Under the pieces are notes generated by a model that saw only the letters and a list, made by a program, of their open reading frames with translations, did not search any database and was not told the DNA's origin. From the NCBI GenBank assembly GCA_015064385.1, contig SVSI01000004.1, positions 62,001 to 126,000 of the forward strand: a DNA stretch of 64,000 bases, given 5' to 3'. This DNA is from Oscillospiraceae bacterium (GTDB lineage: Bacteria; Bacillota; Clostridia; Oscillospirales; CAG-272). Positions within the stretch are counted from its first letter, which is position 1, and each line of letters begins with the position of its first letter. Position numbers and translations under genes: made by a program. This document shows, piece after piece, positions 1 to 8,437 of this stretch.

Positions 1-236
1 ATCTCAATACCGTCAGAATTGCCGCCGCCATCGAAAAACTTGAAAAAGGGGAGAGCACCGTTGCCGAGATTTCACACTCCTGCGGCTTCAATACGATTCG
101 GAATTTTAACCGAGTTTTCAGATCGTTCACAGGATATGCACCGAGCAACTTACCCTCGGACTATGAATTTCTATACAATCTGAAAAGCGGTTGCGGGCTG
201 GATCCTACCTTGAATTGTACCGAAATTTTAGAATGA
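1..236 (+). CDS. AraC-family regulator, C-terminal fragment
   Basis: This open frame enters from the window edge (first full codon at 3) and stops at TGA 234-236, giving about 77 residues. The peptide has the second helix-turn-helix of an AraC/XylS DNA-binding domain: 'AEISHSCGF', then 'NFNRVFRSFTGYAPS', matching the family pattern of a recognition helix followed by F-G-x-x-P/S. A tail of about 25 residues follows the usual domain end. The sensing domain lies outside the window, so the inducer cannot be inferred. A strong terminator follows within 20 bp. Confidence 0.75.
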   Translation, partial: LNTVRIAAAIEKLEKGESTVAEISHSCGFNTIRNFNRVFRSFTGYAPSNLPSDYEFLYNLKSGCGLDPTLNCTEILE

Positions 237-250
237 TAAAACATATAAAA

Positions 251-275
251 GGAGCGATCGCAGATCGCTCCTTTT
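251..275. terminator. Rho-independent terminator after the AraC fragment
   Basis: A perfect 9-bp stem (GGAGCGATC at 251-259, GATCGCTCC at 263-271) with a 3-nt loop is followed by TTTTT. It lies between two converging genes. An upstream run of A (247-250) means it may also stop leftward transcription of the M50 protease gene. Confidence 0.85.
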
Positions 276-284
276 TGCATTTAC

Positions 285-854
285 TTATATCTTTGAAAGC
301 GTTTCAAACATTAAAAAGGTTACAGTTAAAAGTAGGGAAACATTGAAATTTGCATATATGAGCATATATATTGAAAATGCCCAGAGTACGCTTAAAAACA
401 CAAGTGAAACAAGCGTACATATTTTTACCGACAGCTCTACGCTCATACGCGTGAGGCATAAAGACCTCAGCGCACAGTAACCGTCAAGCGGGCGTGCCGG
501 GATAAGATTTACAAGGGCAAGCACGAGTGATGCAGAACCGAAAATCCCGCCGCTGCCGACCAAAAAGCATATAAGAAAGGATAAAAGATTGACCGTAGGT
601 CCCGAAAGTGAGATTACTGCATCGGAAAGATAGGAGCTTTTGTTTTCGCATCTTTCTATAACGGCTCCGAATGGGCGAAGAGTAATTCGAGATACCCTTG
701 ATCCCACAGAATATATAGCAGCTATATGACCCATTTCGTGAAGAGCCGTTGCTGTGGCAACTGCAATCACGTAAGGAATACCGAGGGTTATGGCGAGTAG
801 TAAAAGACATATGGGTGTTGAAGGGGCAATATTTATTTTAGGCAGGGATTTCAT
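285..854 (-). CDS. M50 (site-2 protease family) membrane metallopeptidase
   Basis: A 189-residue integral membrane protein. Residues 39-43 are HEMGH, the HExxH zinc motif of site-2 proteases. A second motif, N-L-I-P-x-x-x-L-D-G near residue 116-125, matches the NxxPxxxLDG element whose Asp is the third zinc ligand. The layout of several hydrophobic segments with HExxH in the first or second and LDG in a later one fits the compact SpoIVFB-like M50B group. SpoIVFB cleaves pro-SigK in Bacillus, but nothing here shows the substrate. The start is the ATG at 854, which has GGAG about 6 nt upstream; an in-frame TTG ten codons earlier has no Shine-Dalgarno. Confidence 0.8.
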   Translation of the reverse strand: MKSLPKINIAPSTPICLLLLAITLGIPYVIAVATATALHEMGHIAAIYSVGSRVSRITLRPFGAVIERCENKSSYLSDAVISLSGPTVNLLSFLICFLVGSGGIFGSASLVLALVNLIPARPLDGYCALRSLCLTRMSVELSVKICTLVSLVFLSVLWAFSIYMLIYANFNVSLLLTVTFLMFETLSKI

Positions 855-937
855 ACCGTTCTCCAAGTTAGATTTACAAAACAAGTATATTCGCCCGTGT
901 GCAAAATTTTGCCCTTAAAACTCCATAAGAATAAAAT

Positions 938-971
938 AAAACGCTCTCTGAAAGTAAATCAAAGAGCGTTT
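938..971 (-). terminator. Terminator of the cmk-plsC-ispH operon
   Basis: On the minus strand the arms AAACGCTCT and AGAGCGTTT (plus-strand 939-947 and 963-971) enclose a 15-nt loop and are followed by TTTATTTTATT. It lies 16 bp beyond the ispH-rpsA stop codon, so it closes the leftward operon. Confidence 0.75.
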
Positions 972-986
972 ATGTATTTTGAGTTT

Positions 987-3065
987 TTACTCTGCGTCGG
1001 TAGCTTCTGCAGCGTCCTCTGCGAGCTCGGCGGGAAGAGAAGTAGGATCGTCGGAAGAATAAACGAGTGCTTCGCCTTCAGTAGCTTCCTCTTCAACCTC
1101 TTCTACCGTCTCGGGAACGAGAAGAGCGCGGATAGAGAGACTTACCTTCTGCTTCTCATCGTCGATAGCGGTGATCTTGGCATCAACATTCTGTCCGATC
1201 TCGAGAACCTCGGAAGGATTAGCAATACGCTTGTCGGCGATCTGCGAGATGTGGATAAGTCCGTCAACCTCGGGAACGATCTCTGCGAATGCTCCGAAGG
1301 GAGTAATTCCAACTACCTTTACGTTAGCAACGTCGCCAACTGCATACTGAGCAGTGAAGATCTTCCAAGGATTCTGATCCTCGGTCTTGCAGCCGAGAGA
1401 AATACGCTTCTTCTCAACGTCAAAGGACTTAACGAAAACGTCGATGCTGTCGCCAACCTTAACTACCTCCGAAGGATCCTTGATTCTCGACCAGGAAAGC
1501 TCAGAAACGTGAACCATTCCGTCAACGCCGCCAAGATCAACGAATACGCCGTAAGAGGTCATGGACTTAACGGTTCCGGAGAATTTCTTGCCAACCTCCA
1601 TATTTGCCCAGAACTGCTCAAGCATTGCCTTGCGCTCACGGCGAAGGATTGCACGGATAGATCCGACAGCGCGGTTCTTCTGATCGTTTACTTCGATGAT
1701 AATGAAGCTCTGGGTAGTGCCTACGATCTCATTGAGATCGCCCGAAGCGGGAACACCGGTCTGCGAAGCGGGTATGAATACCTTGGTGTTTCCAACGGTA
1801 GCGATAACGCCGCCCTTAACGACCTCGGTGATCTTGCCCTCAACGGTAGCGCCTTCTTCAGCAGCTGCCTTGATCTTCTTCCAGTCAGCAATGCGGTCGA
1901 TACGGCGTCTGGAAAGACCTACAACGCCCTCAACGTCGCTTACTCTGACAACGAATGCCTCGATCTCGTCGCCTACGTTGTACAGGGAACGTACGTCGGT
2001 ATTCGCATCTGTTCTGATTTCGTCAACAGAAAGGATACCGGTTCCCTTGCATGCAAGGTCAACGTGAATCTCGGTGTTCGAAATGGATGTAATAATACCC
2101 GTTACGATGTCTCCTGTATTTAAAGTCTTGAGAGAACTCTCAAGCATGGATGCAAAACTTTCATTTGCCTGCTCGTTTGTGTTAACAAATTCGCTCATAG
2201 TTTTAATTACCTCCTCTATTATATGGCTCGGTGTCGATGCGCCGGCCGTAATAGCAACTTTATTTATTCCCATAAGGGAAATATTACGAAGATCTTCAGC
2301 GCTTTCGATAAGGTAAGAGTTATCGCAAACGCTCCTTGCAAGGGCAAGTAAACTCAATGAGTTGGAGCTGCTTTTATCCCCGATCACAAGGGTGAGCTCT
2401 GCATTTTCAGCTATACGCAGAACGTCATTTTGCCTATTTTCAGTAACATCACATATTGTATCAAAAAAAATTGAATTTGTACAGAGTTTATTGAGTATTT
2501 TTTTGCATTTCTCCCATTCGTACAATTTTTTGGTCGTTTGAGCTACCATTATGGTCATTTTGTTAGTAAAATTGTACAATTCAAGCTCGCACGGGGAGGA
2601 CACGACCGATACTTTTCCGTCGGCTCTCCCAACGATACCGCGTACCTCCGGATGCTTTTCGTCACCGTAAACGATAAGCTCTGTATCGCTTGACGTGTTA
2701 TCTTTAACTATCCCGTGGATCTTCTTTACAAGAGGACAGGTGAGATCACAGAAATTAAAATACGCGTTTGCATCCGATAGATTTTGAAGCTTGTTTTCAA
2801 TTTCAAGCTCGATTCCGTGAGCGCGTATTAAAACGGTGCAGGGATTTTGCTCGTTTGCAGAGGCGCAAACTGTGTCAAGCTCCTCGGGAGATATAACGGT
2901 CAGTCCCTTTTGACGAAGAGAGTCCATAACGTGTTTGTTGTGGATTATATCTCCGAGAGAATATATTTTGCCCCTGTCTGCACCGTCAAGCAGCTTTCCC
3001 GCCATATCGACGGCGCGCTTGACTCCAAAGCAGAATCCGGCATATTTTGAGACGTTTATTTCCAT
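987..3065 (-). CDS. ispH: IspH (HMBPP reductase) fused to 30S ribosomal protein S1
   Basis: A 692-residue bifunctional protein. Residues 1 to about 290 are IspH, the [4Fe-4S] enzyme that makes IPP and DMAPP in the last step of the MEP pathway. The three cluster cysteines are visible at C12 (AGFCFGVKRAV), C110 (LTCPLV) and C205 (TICDVT). A short linker leads to four S1 RNA-binding repeats from about residue 315 to 660. The third and fourth repeats carry the classic Y/F-G-x-F-V-D and G-L-I-H-I-S signatures. The tail is acidic (EEVEEEATEGE). This fusion is characteristic of Clostridia. The ATG lies 3 nt after the plsC stop, so translation is probably coupled. It is the last gene of a leftward operon. 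Confidence 0.95.
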   Translation of the reverse strand: MEINVSKYAGFCFGVKRAVDMAGKLLDGADRGKIYSLGDIIHNKHVMDSLRQKGLTVISPEELDTVCASANEQNPCTVLIRAHGIELEIENKLQNLSDANAYFNFCDLTCPLVKKIHGIVKDNTSSDTELIVYGDEKHPEVRGIVGRADGKVSVVSSPCELELYNFTNKMTIMVAQTTKKLYEWEKCKKILNKLCTNSIFFDTICDVTENRQNDVLRIAENAELTLVIGDKSSSNSLSLLALARSVCDNSYLIESAEDLRNISLMGINKVAITAGASTPSHIIEEVIKTMSEFVNTNEQANESFASMLESSLKTLNTGDIVTGIITSISNTEIHVDLACKGTGILSVDEIRTDANTDVRSLYNVGDEIEAFVVRVSDVEGVVGLSRRRIDRIADWKKIKAAAEEGATVEGKITEVVKGGVIATVGNTKVFIPASQTGVPASGDLNEIVGTTQSFIIIEVNDQKNRAVGSIRAILRRERKAMLEQFWANMEVGKKFSGTVKSMTSYGVFVDLGGVDGMVHVSELSWSRIKDPSEVVKVGDSIDVFVKSFDVEKKRISLGCKTEDQNPWKIFTAQYAVGDVANVKVVGITPFGAFAEIVPEVDGLIHISQIADKRIANPSEVLEIGQNVDAKITAIDDEKQKVSLSIRALLVPETVEEVEEEATEGEALVYSSDDPTSLPAELAEDAAEATDAE

Positions 3066-3068
3066 AGC

Positions 3069-3689
3069 TTACTTTTTATTGGGCTCCTTTATCATATCGG
3101 TTATTCTGTCGAATACGATATGTGCTGCGCGGTCGTACTCATCCTTCGCACCCTCGGTGAAATTAAATTCGTCTCGTGTTATCGGTCTACCGATACGTAC
3201 GTAGGTACGCCTGAAAAATCCGATCTTCCAGGTCTTCGTCTGTATGCAAATGGGAAGCACGGCAGCTTCGGATCTGTACGCTATCTGTCCGATTCCGTTT
3301 TTGATGGGAGTGTCTTTGGGATTTTTGCCCGCGTGTCTGGTTCCTTGTGGAAAAAGTCCGACCATCTCACCCTCGCCCACGAGAGCTATCGTGTGTCTTG
3401 TTGCGAGCGCGGCAGAGGCAGGCGACTTTCTGTCAACCGGAAAAGCGCCCATTGCTTTCATAAAGTGCTTGAGTACGGGGACTCCGAAAAGCTCCTTTTT
3501 GGCAAAAAATCTTACCTGACGGTTCAGTACTGCGCCGACGATAGCGGCGTCCCACATAGATATATGGTTGGCACAGACCACGCATCCGCCCTCTGCGGGC
3601 TCGTTTTCAAGTCCATCTACCTTGACTCTGAACAAAAATTTGACCAGAGACGAGCAGGTAACGGACATAAAATCATAAAACTTATTCAT
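3069..3689 (-). CDS. plsC: 1-acyl-sn-glycerol-3-phosphate acyltransferase (PlsC)
   Basis: A 206-residue membrane-associated acyltransferase that adds the second acyl chain to lysophosphatidate in phospholipid synthesis. The catalytic H-x4-D motif is H42-ISMW-D47 in 'NHISMWD', and the substrate-binding block is FPQGTR at 113-118 (the family usually has FPEGTR). Length is typical for short bacterial PlsC. It lies 15 bp after cmk and 3 bp before ispH-rpsA in a leftward operon. The order cmk, plsC, ispH-S1 recurs in Clostridia. The Q for E change in the FPEGTR block is mild and does not suggest loss of function. Confidence 0.9.
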   Translation of the reverse strand: MNKFYDFMSVTCSSLVKFLFRVKVDGLENEPAEGGCVVCANHISMWDAAIVGAVLNRQVRFFAKKELFGVPVLKHFMKAMGAFPVDRKSPASAALATRHTIALVGEGEMVGLFPQGTRHAGKNPKDTPIKNGIGQIAYRSEAAVLPICIQTKTWKIGFFRRTYVRIGRPITRDEFNFTEGAKDEYDRAAHIVFDRITDMIKEPNKK

Positions 3690-3704
3690 AGAAACGCTCC
3701 CGCA

Positions 3705-4373
3705 TCAGATATCGATGCGATTTTTAATTATTTCAAGTGCCGTAGCAAAGGTCTCGTCTTGAGTAAAGGTGGAGTTGTCAAGGAATACCGCATCCTCTGC
3801 GGGAGTAAGGGGTGCGACTGCACGCGAGGAATCGTTTGCATCGCGCTTTACTATATCGGCAAGGACTTCCTCGTAGGTGGTTGTAACGCCTTTTTCAAGA
3901 AGCTCCTCACAGCGGCGCATAGCGCGTGTCTCGTTGTTTGATATGAGGAAGATCTTGACGTGAGCGTCGGGCATTATGACGGTTCCGATGTCACGTCCGT
4001 CCATTATGACGTTGTTGGTGCGGATTATATCCTTCTGAGTTCCGAGAAGGAATTTTCTTACTGCGGGCAGAGCGGATACTGCGGAAGCGTACATAGAAAT
4101 ATCGGGCAGACGGATCTCTTTTGAAACGTCCTCGCCGTTGAGCATAGTTTTCTGCTCGCCGTCTATGTATTTAATTCCGACCGAGATCTTGCCGAGAAGG
4201 GGCTCTACCTCCTCACTGCTTTTGGGATCAGCACCTGCGCGGTAAACGTAGAGACCGACTGCACGGTAGAGCGCTCCCGTATCTACGTAAACAAAGCCGA
4301 GGTGCGCGGAAAGGCGCTTCGCGAGAGTGGATTTTCCCGAACCCGAGGGTCCGTCAATAGCTATTTTATACAT
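3705..4373 (-). CDS. cmk: Cytidylate kinase
   Basis: A 222-residue (d)CMP kinase of nucleotide metabolism. The N-terminus reads MYKIAIDGPSGSGKST, with the P-loop at residues 8-16. Later blocks typical of Cmk are 'YVDTGALYRAVG', 'MDGRDIGT' and 'RDANDSSRAVAPL', which bind CMP and form the lid. The frame is open 36 codons further upstream, but those codons overlap the end of the preceding oxidoreductase. The ATG at 4373 has AAAGGAA 8 nt upstream and starts directly on the conserved motif, so it is the start. It lies 22 bp after the upstream gene and 15 bp before plsC. Confidence 0.95.
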   Translation of the reverse strand: MYKIAIDGPSGSGKSTLAKRLSAHLGFVYVDTGALYRAVGLYVYRAGADPKSSEEVEPLLGKISVGIKYIDGEQKTMLNGEDVSKEIRLPDISMYASAVSALPAVRKFLLGTQKDIIRTNNVIMDGRDIGTVIMPDAHVKIFLISNNETRAMRRCEELLEKGVTTTYEEVLADIVKRDANDSSRAVAPLTPAEDAVFLDNSTFTQDETFATALEIIKNRIDI

Positions 4374-4395
4374 TTTCCAATTCCTTTCGGATAAA

Positions 4396-5649
4396 TTACC
4401 GTATTTGTGCTGCGGATATTCCCGCAAGACGTCCGCTTGACCAGGCGATCTGAAGATTAAATCCGCCCGTGTATGCGTCAACGTCGATTATCTCTCCCGC
4501 AAAATAGAGTCCGCTTACCGATTTTGACTCCATCGTTTTGGGATTTATTTCTCTTGCGTCAATGCCGCCCGAGGTTATTATCGCCTCGTCAATGGAGCGC
4601 GCCGATTTTATCGTAAGCTCAAAGGATTTGAGCAGGGAAAGGATCCTTGCTCGCTCGACCTTCGTTATCGAGTTTACCTTCTTTTCGGGCATAATTCCCG
4701 AAAGCTTTACGAAAACGGGGATCATCTTCGACGGGAGAAGCTCGGAAAGTGCGTTTATGAAATTTTTGTTTTTGCCCTTTTCAAAATCCGAAATAAGACG
4801 CTTGTCAAGAGTTTTCTCGTCGAGCGCGGGCTTAAGATCGATAACTATTTTGTATTTTCCAGCCGTTATATCGGGAAGATGCGCGGACATTGAAAGGATA
4901 GTCGGTCCGCTCAGCCCGAAATGAGTGAAGAGCATTTCTCCGAAATCCTCGTATATTACTTTGCCGCTTGACGCCTCAAGTGCCTTTACCGAAACGTTTT
5001 TAAGTGCAAGTCCCTGCATATCCCTTGGATGGCGCTCGAGAGTTTCGAGCGGTACGAGAGAGGGACGTATTTTCGTCACCTTTATTCCGAGTTTTTCGGC
5101 AAAACGGTGACCGTCTCCGTCGGAGCCGGTACGCGGGTAGGACAGACCTCCGGTGGCAAGTATCACGCGGTCAAAGGGAAGGATGCCGGCTGAAGATACG
5201 GTCTTTATTCCCGATATTTCGTTTCCGTTTCCACTGCTTTTTATAAGTATCTCGGTCACTTTGTCAAATACGACCTTTACGCCGTGCTCACGCATTTTTC
5301 TTCGCAGAGCATCCACTATGTCGGACGCCTTGTCCGAGATAGGAAAAACTCTGTTTCCGCGCTCGGTCTTGAGCGGTACTCCCGCATCCTCAAAAAAGGA
5401 CATAACGTCCTGCGGGGTGAACGAGGAGAGTCCTGCGTACATAAATCGGGGATTGGTCGGTATATTTTCGATGATCTCGTTTATTTCACAGTTGTTGGTG
5501 AGATTACATCTGCCTTTTCCCGTGATACGGAGCTTCGTGCCCGTGAATTTCATTTTTTCAAAAAGAGTAACGGATGCTCCGTTTTGAGCGGCAAATATTG
5601 CCGCCATCATTCCGGCGGCTCCGCCGCCGATAACAGCAACTCTTATCAA
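4396..5649 (-). CDS. NAD(P)/FAD-dependent oxidoreductase, HI0933/BaiN-like family
   Basis: A 417-residue flavoprotein. The N-terminal dinucleotide-binding motif is VAVIGGGAAGMMAA, followed by the family signature 'GKGRCNLTN' near residue 50 and a C-terminal 'YFAGEIIDVDAYTGGFNLQ', which closes the FAD site. This family (HI0933, YhiN, BaiN) is widespread. One member acts in bile-acid 7-dehydroxylation, but the role here cannot be inferred. The start is TTG 5649: the sequence just before it (GGGAGGA, 6-nt spacing) is a strong Shine-Dalgarno, while the upstream in-frame ATG at 5664 overlaps that Shine-Dalgarno. It is the first gene of the operon with cmk, plsC and ispH-rpsA. Confidence 0.85.
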   Translation of the reverse strand: MIRVAVIGGGAAGMMAAIFAAQNGASVTLFEKMKFTGTKLRITGKGRCNLTNNCEINEIIENIPTNPRFMYAGLSSFTPQDVMSFFEDAGVPLKTERGNRVFPISDKASDIVDALRRKMREHGVKVVFDKVTEILIKSSGNGNEISGIKTVSSAGILPFDRVILATGGLSYPRTGSDGDGHRFAEKLGIKVTKIRPSLVPLETLERHPRDMQGLALKNVSVKALEASSGKVIYEDFGEMLFTHFGLSGPTILSMSAHLPDITAGKYKIVIDLKPALDEKTLDKRLISDFEKGKNKNFINALSELLPSKMIPVFVKLSGIMPEKKVNSITKVERARILSLLKSFELTIKSARSIDEAIITSGGIDAREINPKTMESKSVSGLYFAGEIIDVDAYTGGFNLQIAWSSGRLAGISAAQIR

Positions 5650-5681
5650 GCACAGTCCTCCCATAGAATATAATTATAATT

Positions 5682-5710
5682 ATTATATTGCATTCCGAGA
5701 TAAATGTCAA
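5682..5710 (-). promoter_or_regulatory. SigA promoter for the baiN-cmk-plsC-ispH operon
   Basis: On the minus strand TTGACA (5710-5705) and TATAAT (5687-5682) are separated by exactly 17 bp. The -10 lies 33 bp from the TTG start at 5649. Confidence 0.85.
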
Positions 5711-5817
5711 GATTTTTGCCGATAAAAACAAAGATAAACTTAAAAAATCGCCGAATACCGAAGATGTAAAATGAGTATAATAATCGAAAGATATTACGCG
5801 TAAGGAGACGTTAAAGC

Positions 5818-6900
5818 GTGAATATACCAAAATCGGGATATAAGAGAGACTTTGTCATATTCGGATATTTCATAATAGCGGTCACCGCCGTATCGCTGGC
5901 ACTCGGGGCGGTGGTGAAGCTGCTTCTTCCGTTCGTTGCGGCGTGGCTGATAGCACTACTTTTGCAGCCGATAGTCGAGCGTGCGATAAAGAAGCTTCAC
6001 GTTTCGAAAAAGAGCGCGGGGATACTCGTATTTTTTCTCGTTTTTATTATCGCATCCGCGCTGATATTCCTTATCTTCAGAAGGGTATATAACGAGCTTC
6101 GGCTTCTCAATTTTTTCATCTCCGAAAACTATGAAAATATAGCGGCAAAGGCAGTCGGACTGATCAAGGGTATACTCGGTCGCTTTAGAAAGACCGATAT
6201 TCCCGAGAGCGGCTACGTTTATGAAATGCTGCTTGATACCGTCCGTTCCTCTCTTGGCGATCTTACCGTGAAAATCACCGACGCTGTGGGAGATTTTTTG
6301 GCGTATCTTCCGTTTTTCTTCTTTGCGCTCATAATATTTCTTATGGCGGCGTTTTATTTTTGTGCCGATTTTGACGGCATAAACAAAGCAATATTCAAGC
6401 GTGTTCCCAAAAGAATAGCGCCGAGCTGGAGAGCGCTTAGAAATAAGGTTCTGACCTCTGCACTAAAATATATAAAAGCGTACGTTATACTCTTCCTTGT
6501 GACGTTCGCAGCACTTATGATCGGATTTATAATAATGGGCGAAAAATACGCAACTCTGCTTGCCGCGGGCGTTGCTTTTCTGGATATTTTGCCCGTTATA
6601 GGCGTTGGCACCGTGCTTATTCCTTGGATAATAGTGCTGTTTGTTATGGGGCAGGTGAAGAAGGGAATAATCCTTTCGGTCGTTTGCCTTATCGTTATGA
6701 TAGGACGGCAGATACTGGAGCCGCATATCGTTGGAAATCAGCTTGGTGTACACCCGCTTCTCACACTCGTCTCGGTATTTGCGGGATATAAGATATTCGG
6801 ACTTTTGGGATTTATAATAGGTCCCATTGCCATCGTGATAATAAAAAATCTTTACGAGCTGTTCTTTAATCCCGAGAAATCGGAAAAAGCGGAAGGGTGA
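5818..6900 (+). CDS. AI-2E family transporter (YtvI-like permease)
   Basis: A 360-residue polytopic membrane protein. Hydrophobic segments lie near residues 12-48, 65-85, 155-180, 215-240, 245-270, 275-300 and 310-345, the AI-2E/UPF0118 layout. The C-terminal 'GRQILEPHIVGNQLGVHPLLTLVSVFAG' block is the family hallmark. Members export autoinducer-2 or move Na+/H+, and a clostridial and bacillar subgroup (YtvI) is linked to sporulation; the substrate here is unknown. The start is GTG 5818, with AAGGAG 10 nt upstream (5802-5807). A TATAAT-like box at 5776-5781 has no clear -35. The stop codon lies inside a terminator hairpin. Confidence 0.85.
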   Translation: MNIPKSGYKRDFVIFGYFIIAVTAVSLALGAVVKLLLPFVAAWLIALLLQPIVERAIKKLHVSKKSAGILVFFLVFIIASALIFLIFRRVYNELRLLNFFISENYENIAAKAVGLIKGILGRFRKTDIPESGYVYEMLLDTVRSSLGDLTVKITDAVGDFLAYLPFFFFALIIFLMAAFYFCADFDGINKAIFKRVPKRIAPSWRALRNKVLTSALKYIKAYVILFLVTFAALMIGFIIMGEKYATLLAAGVAFLDILPVIGVGTVLIPWIIVLFVMGQVKKGIILSVVCLIVMIGRQILEPHIVGNQLGVHPLLTLVSVFAGYKIFGLLGFIIGPIAIVIIKNLYELFFNPEKSEKAEG

Positions 6901-6920
6901 TTTACTCCTTCCGTTTTTTT
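6890..6920 (+). terminator. Terminator wrapped around the AI-2E gene stop codon
   Basis: CGGAAGG (6890-6896) pairs with CCTTCCG (6907-6913), followed by seven T. The TGA stop (6898-6900) lies in the 10-nt loop, so the 5' arm is coding sequence. Confidence 0.9.
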
Positions 6921-6930
6921 AATAAAATAC

Positions 6931-6959
6931 TTGACCTTTTTACAAATATATGGTAAAAT
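6931..6959 (+). promoter_or_regulatory. SigA promoter for the ECF-DUF362-MFS operon
   Basis: TTGACC (6931-6936), 17-bp spacer, TAAAAT (6954-6959), with TG one base before the -10. The frame of the next gene is open through this site, so the real start must lie further downstream. Confidence 0.85.
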
Positions 6960-6990
6960 TTCAGTAATAACTAAAAGGAAACGAACGGTT

Positions 6991-7563
6991 TTGAAACATA
7001 ACAGAAAAACACTTTATAACATAACGCTAACCGCGCTGTTTTTTGCCATAGGAATAGTTCTTCCGTTCTTTACGGGGCAGATAAAACAAATAGGCAATAT
7101 GCTTCTTCCCATGCATCTGCCCGTAATGCTTTGCGGACTTGTCTGCTCGTGGCGATACGGGGCCTTACTCGGAGCGGTCTTGCCGATAGCCAGATCGCTG
7201 ATGTTCGGTATGCCCGCTATCTATCCGAACGCGCTGTCAATGTCGGTCGAATGTGCCGTTTACGGCTTTGTTATCGGATTTATATTTGAAAAGCTTACGC
7301 GTAAAAATATTACGGGCGTATATATATCGCTCGTCTGCGCTATGATAATCGGCAGAGCGGTGAAGGGATGCTTTACGGCACTTTTGCTCGGCGTCGCGGG
7401 AGATACGTATACATTTTCTATGTTTATTTCCGGTACGTTCGTAAGCGCGATTCCCGGAATAATACTTCAGCTCGTGCTAATACCCGCACTTATTCTCGTA
7501 TTAAAGAGAGCAAAGCTTATTGACTTTAATAAAACTTCCGAAGAACAAGGAGAAATCGAATGA
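6991..7563 (+). CDS. ECF-type transporter S component
   Basis: A 190-residue membrane protein with about six hydrophobic segments. It looks like the substrate-binding (S) subunit of an energy-coupling factor transporter, with an N-terminal 'ITLTALFFAIGIVLPFF' and a central 'GLVCSWRYGALLGAVLPIARSL' typical of the fold. The vitamin or metal bound cannot be read from the sequence. The A and T subunits are not nearby, which is normal for group II ECF systems. The start is probably TTG 6991, with AAAAGG about 12 nt upstream, because the open frame before it contains the promoter. The stop overlaps the next gene by 4 nt (ATGA), so the two are co-translated. Confidence 0.75.
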   Translation: MKHNRKTLYNITLTALFFAIGIVLPFFTGQIKQIGNMLLPMHLPVMLCGLVCSWRYGALLGAVLPIARSLMFGMPAIYPNALSMSVECAVYGFVIGFIFEKLTRKNITGVYISLVCAMIIGRAVKGCFTALLLGVAGDTYTFSMFISGTFVSAIPGIILQLVLIPALILVLKRAKLIDFNKTSEEQGEIE

Positions 7564-8426
7564 AAAGTACTGTATATTTTTCGAAAAAAATAACACCCGA
7601 AAAGGTGCTTGAGATGTATAAATCCCTCGGCAAAGAGCTTTCGGGCAGAGTTGCAATAAAGCTTCATTCGGGAGAAAAGGGAAATCAGAATTTTATAAAG
7701 CCCGAATTCTGGCGTCCCGTGATAGATTACGTTGGCGGCACGGTGGTAGAATGTAACACCGCGTACGACGGCGCACGAAACACTACCGAGCGCCACAGAC
7801 GGCTTCTTGCCGACCACGGCTGGAGCAAATACTTTCCCGTCGATCTTCTTGACGCCGAAGGCCCCGATAAGATCCTTCCCGTACCTTACGGAAAAGTAAT
7901 AGATAAAAACTACGTCGGTAAGGATATCGAAAACTACGATTCCATGCTCGTTTTGTCTCATTTTAAGGGACACCCGATGGGCGGATACGGCGGTGCGATC
8001 AAGCAGCTTTCGATCGGAATCGCCTCCTCGTACGGCAAAAAGCATATACACGGGGCGGGAGATGCCGAAAAATCGTTCGACGGTGATCACGACGGCTTTC
8101 TCGAGGCAATGGCTGAAGCGGCAAAGTCGGTCACCGATTATTTCTCGGGTAATATCCTTTACGTGAACGTAATGAAAAATATGTCGGTTGACTGCGACTG
8201 CTGTGCAGTTGCAGAGGATCCCTGCATTAAGGATATAGGAATACTGGTTTCAAGCGATCCGGTAGCGATAGATCAGGCGTGCCTTGATCTCGTTTACGCA
8301 TCGAAGGATCCGGGCAGAGACCATCTTATCGAGCGTATAGAATCTCGTAACGGTATTCATACAGTTGAGCGTGCCGCAGAGATCGGACTCGGCTCACGCG
8401 AATATACCCTTATTGAGATAGACTAA
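7560..8426 (+). CDS. DUF362 domain-containing protein
   Basis: A 288-residue cytoplasmic protein of the DUF362 family. Recognisable blocks are 'RVAIKLHSGEKGN' near residue 30, 'LSHFKGHPMGGYGGAIKQLSIG' near 135-155, and the C-terminal 'GILVSSDPVAIDQACLDLV'. A cysteine group (CDCCAVAEDPC, near residue 217-227) could hold a metal or cluster, but the classical ferredoxin 4Fe-4S repeat often fused to this family is absent. The function of the family is not established. The ATG overlaps the ECF gene stop, and the MFS gene follows after 11 bp, so the three genes form an operon. Confidence 0.85.
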   Translation: MKSTVYFSKKITPEKVLEMYKSLGKELSGRVAIKLHSGEKGNQNFIKPEFWRPVIDYVGGTVVECNTAYDGARNTTERHRRLLADHGWSKYFPVDLLDAEGPDKILPVPYGKVIDKNYVGKDIENYDSMLVLSHFKGHPMGGYGGAIKQLSIGIASSYGKKHIHGAGDAEKSFDGDHDGFLEAMAEAAKSVTDYFSGNILYVNVMKNMSVDCDCCAVAEDPCIKDIGILVSSDPVAIDQACLDLVYASKDPGRDHLIERIESRNGIHTVERAAEIGLGSREYTLIEID

Positions 8427-8437
8427 GGAGAAAACAA

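Noticed and set aside
897..2123. 408-codon plus-strand frame opposite ispH-rpsA
   Set aside because: Shadow of the S1 repeats; its start lies in the terminator region and the peptide has no family features.
6960..6990. Riboswitch before the ECF transporter gene
   Set aside because: Only about 30 nt separate the promoter from the start codon, too little for a known vitamin riboswitch.
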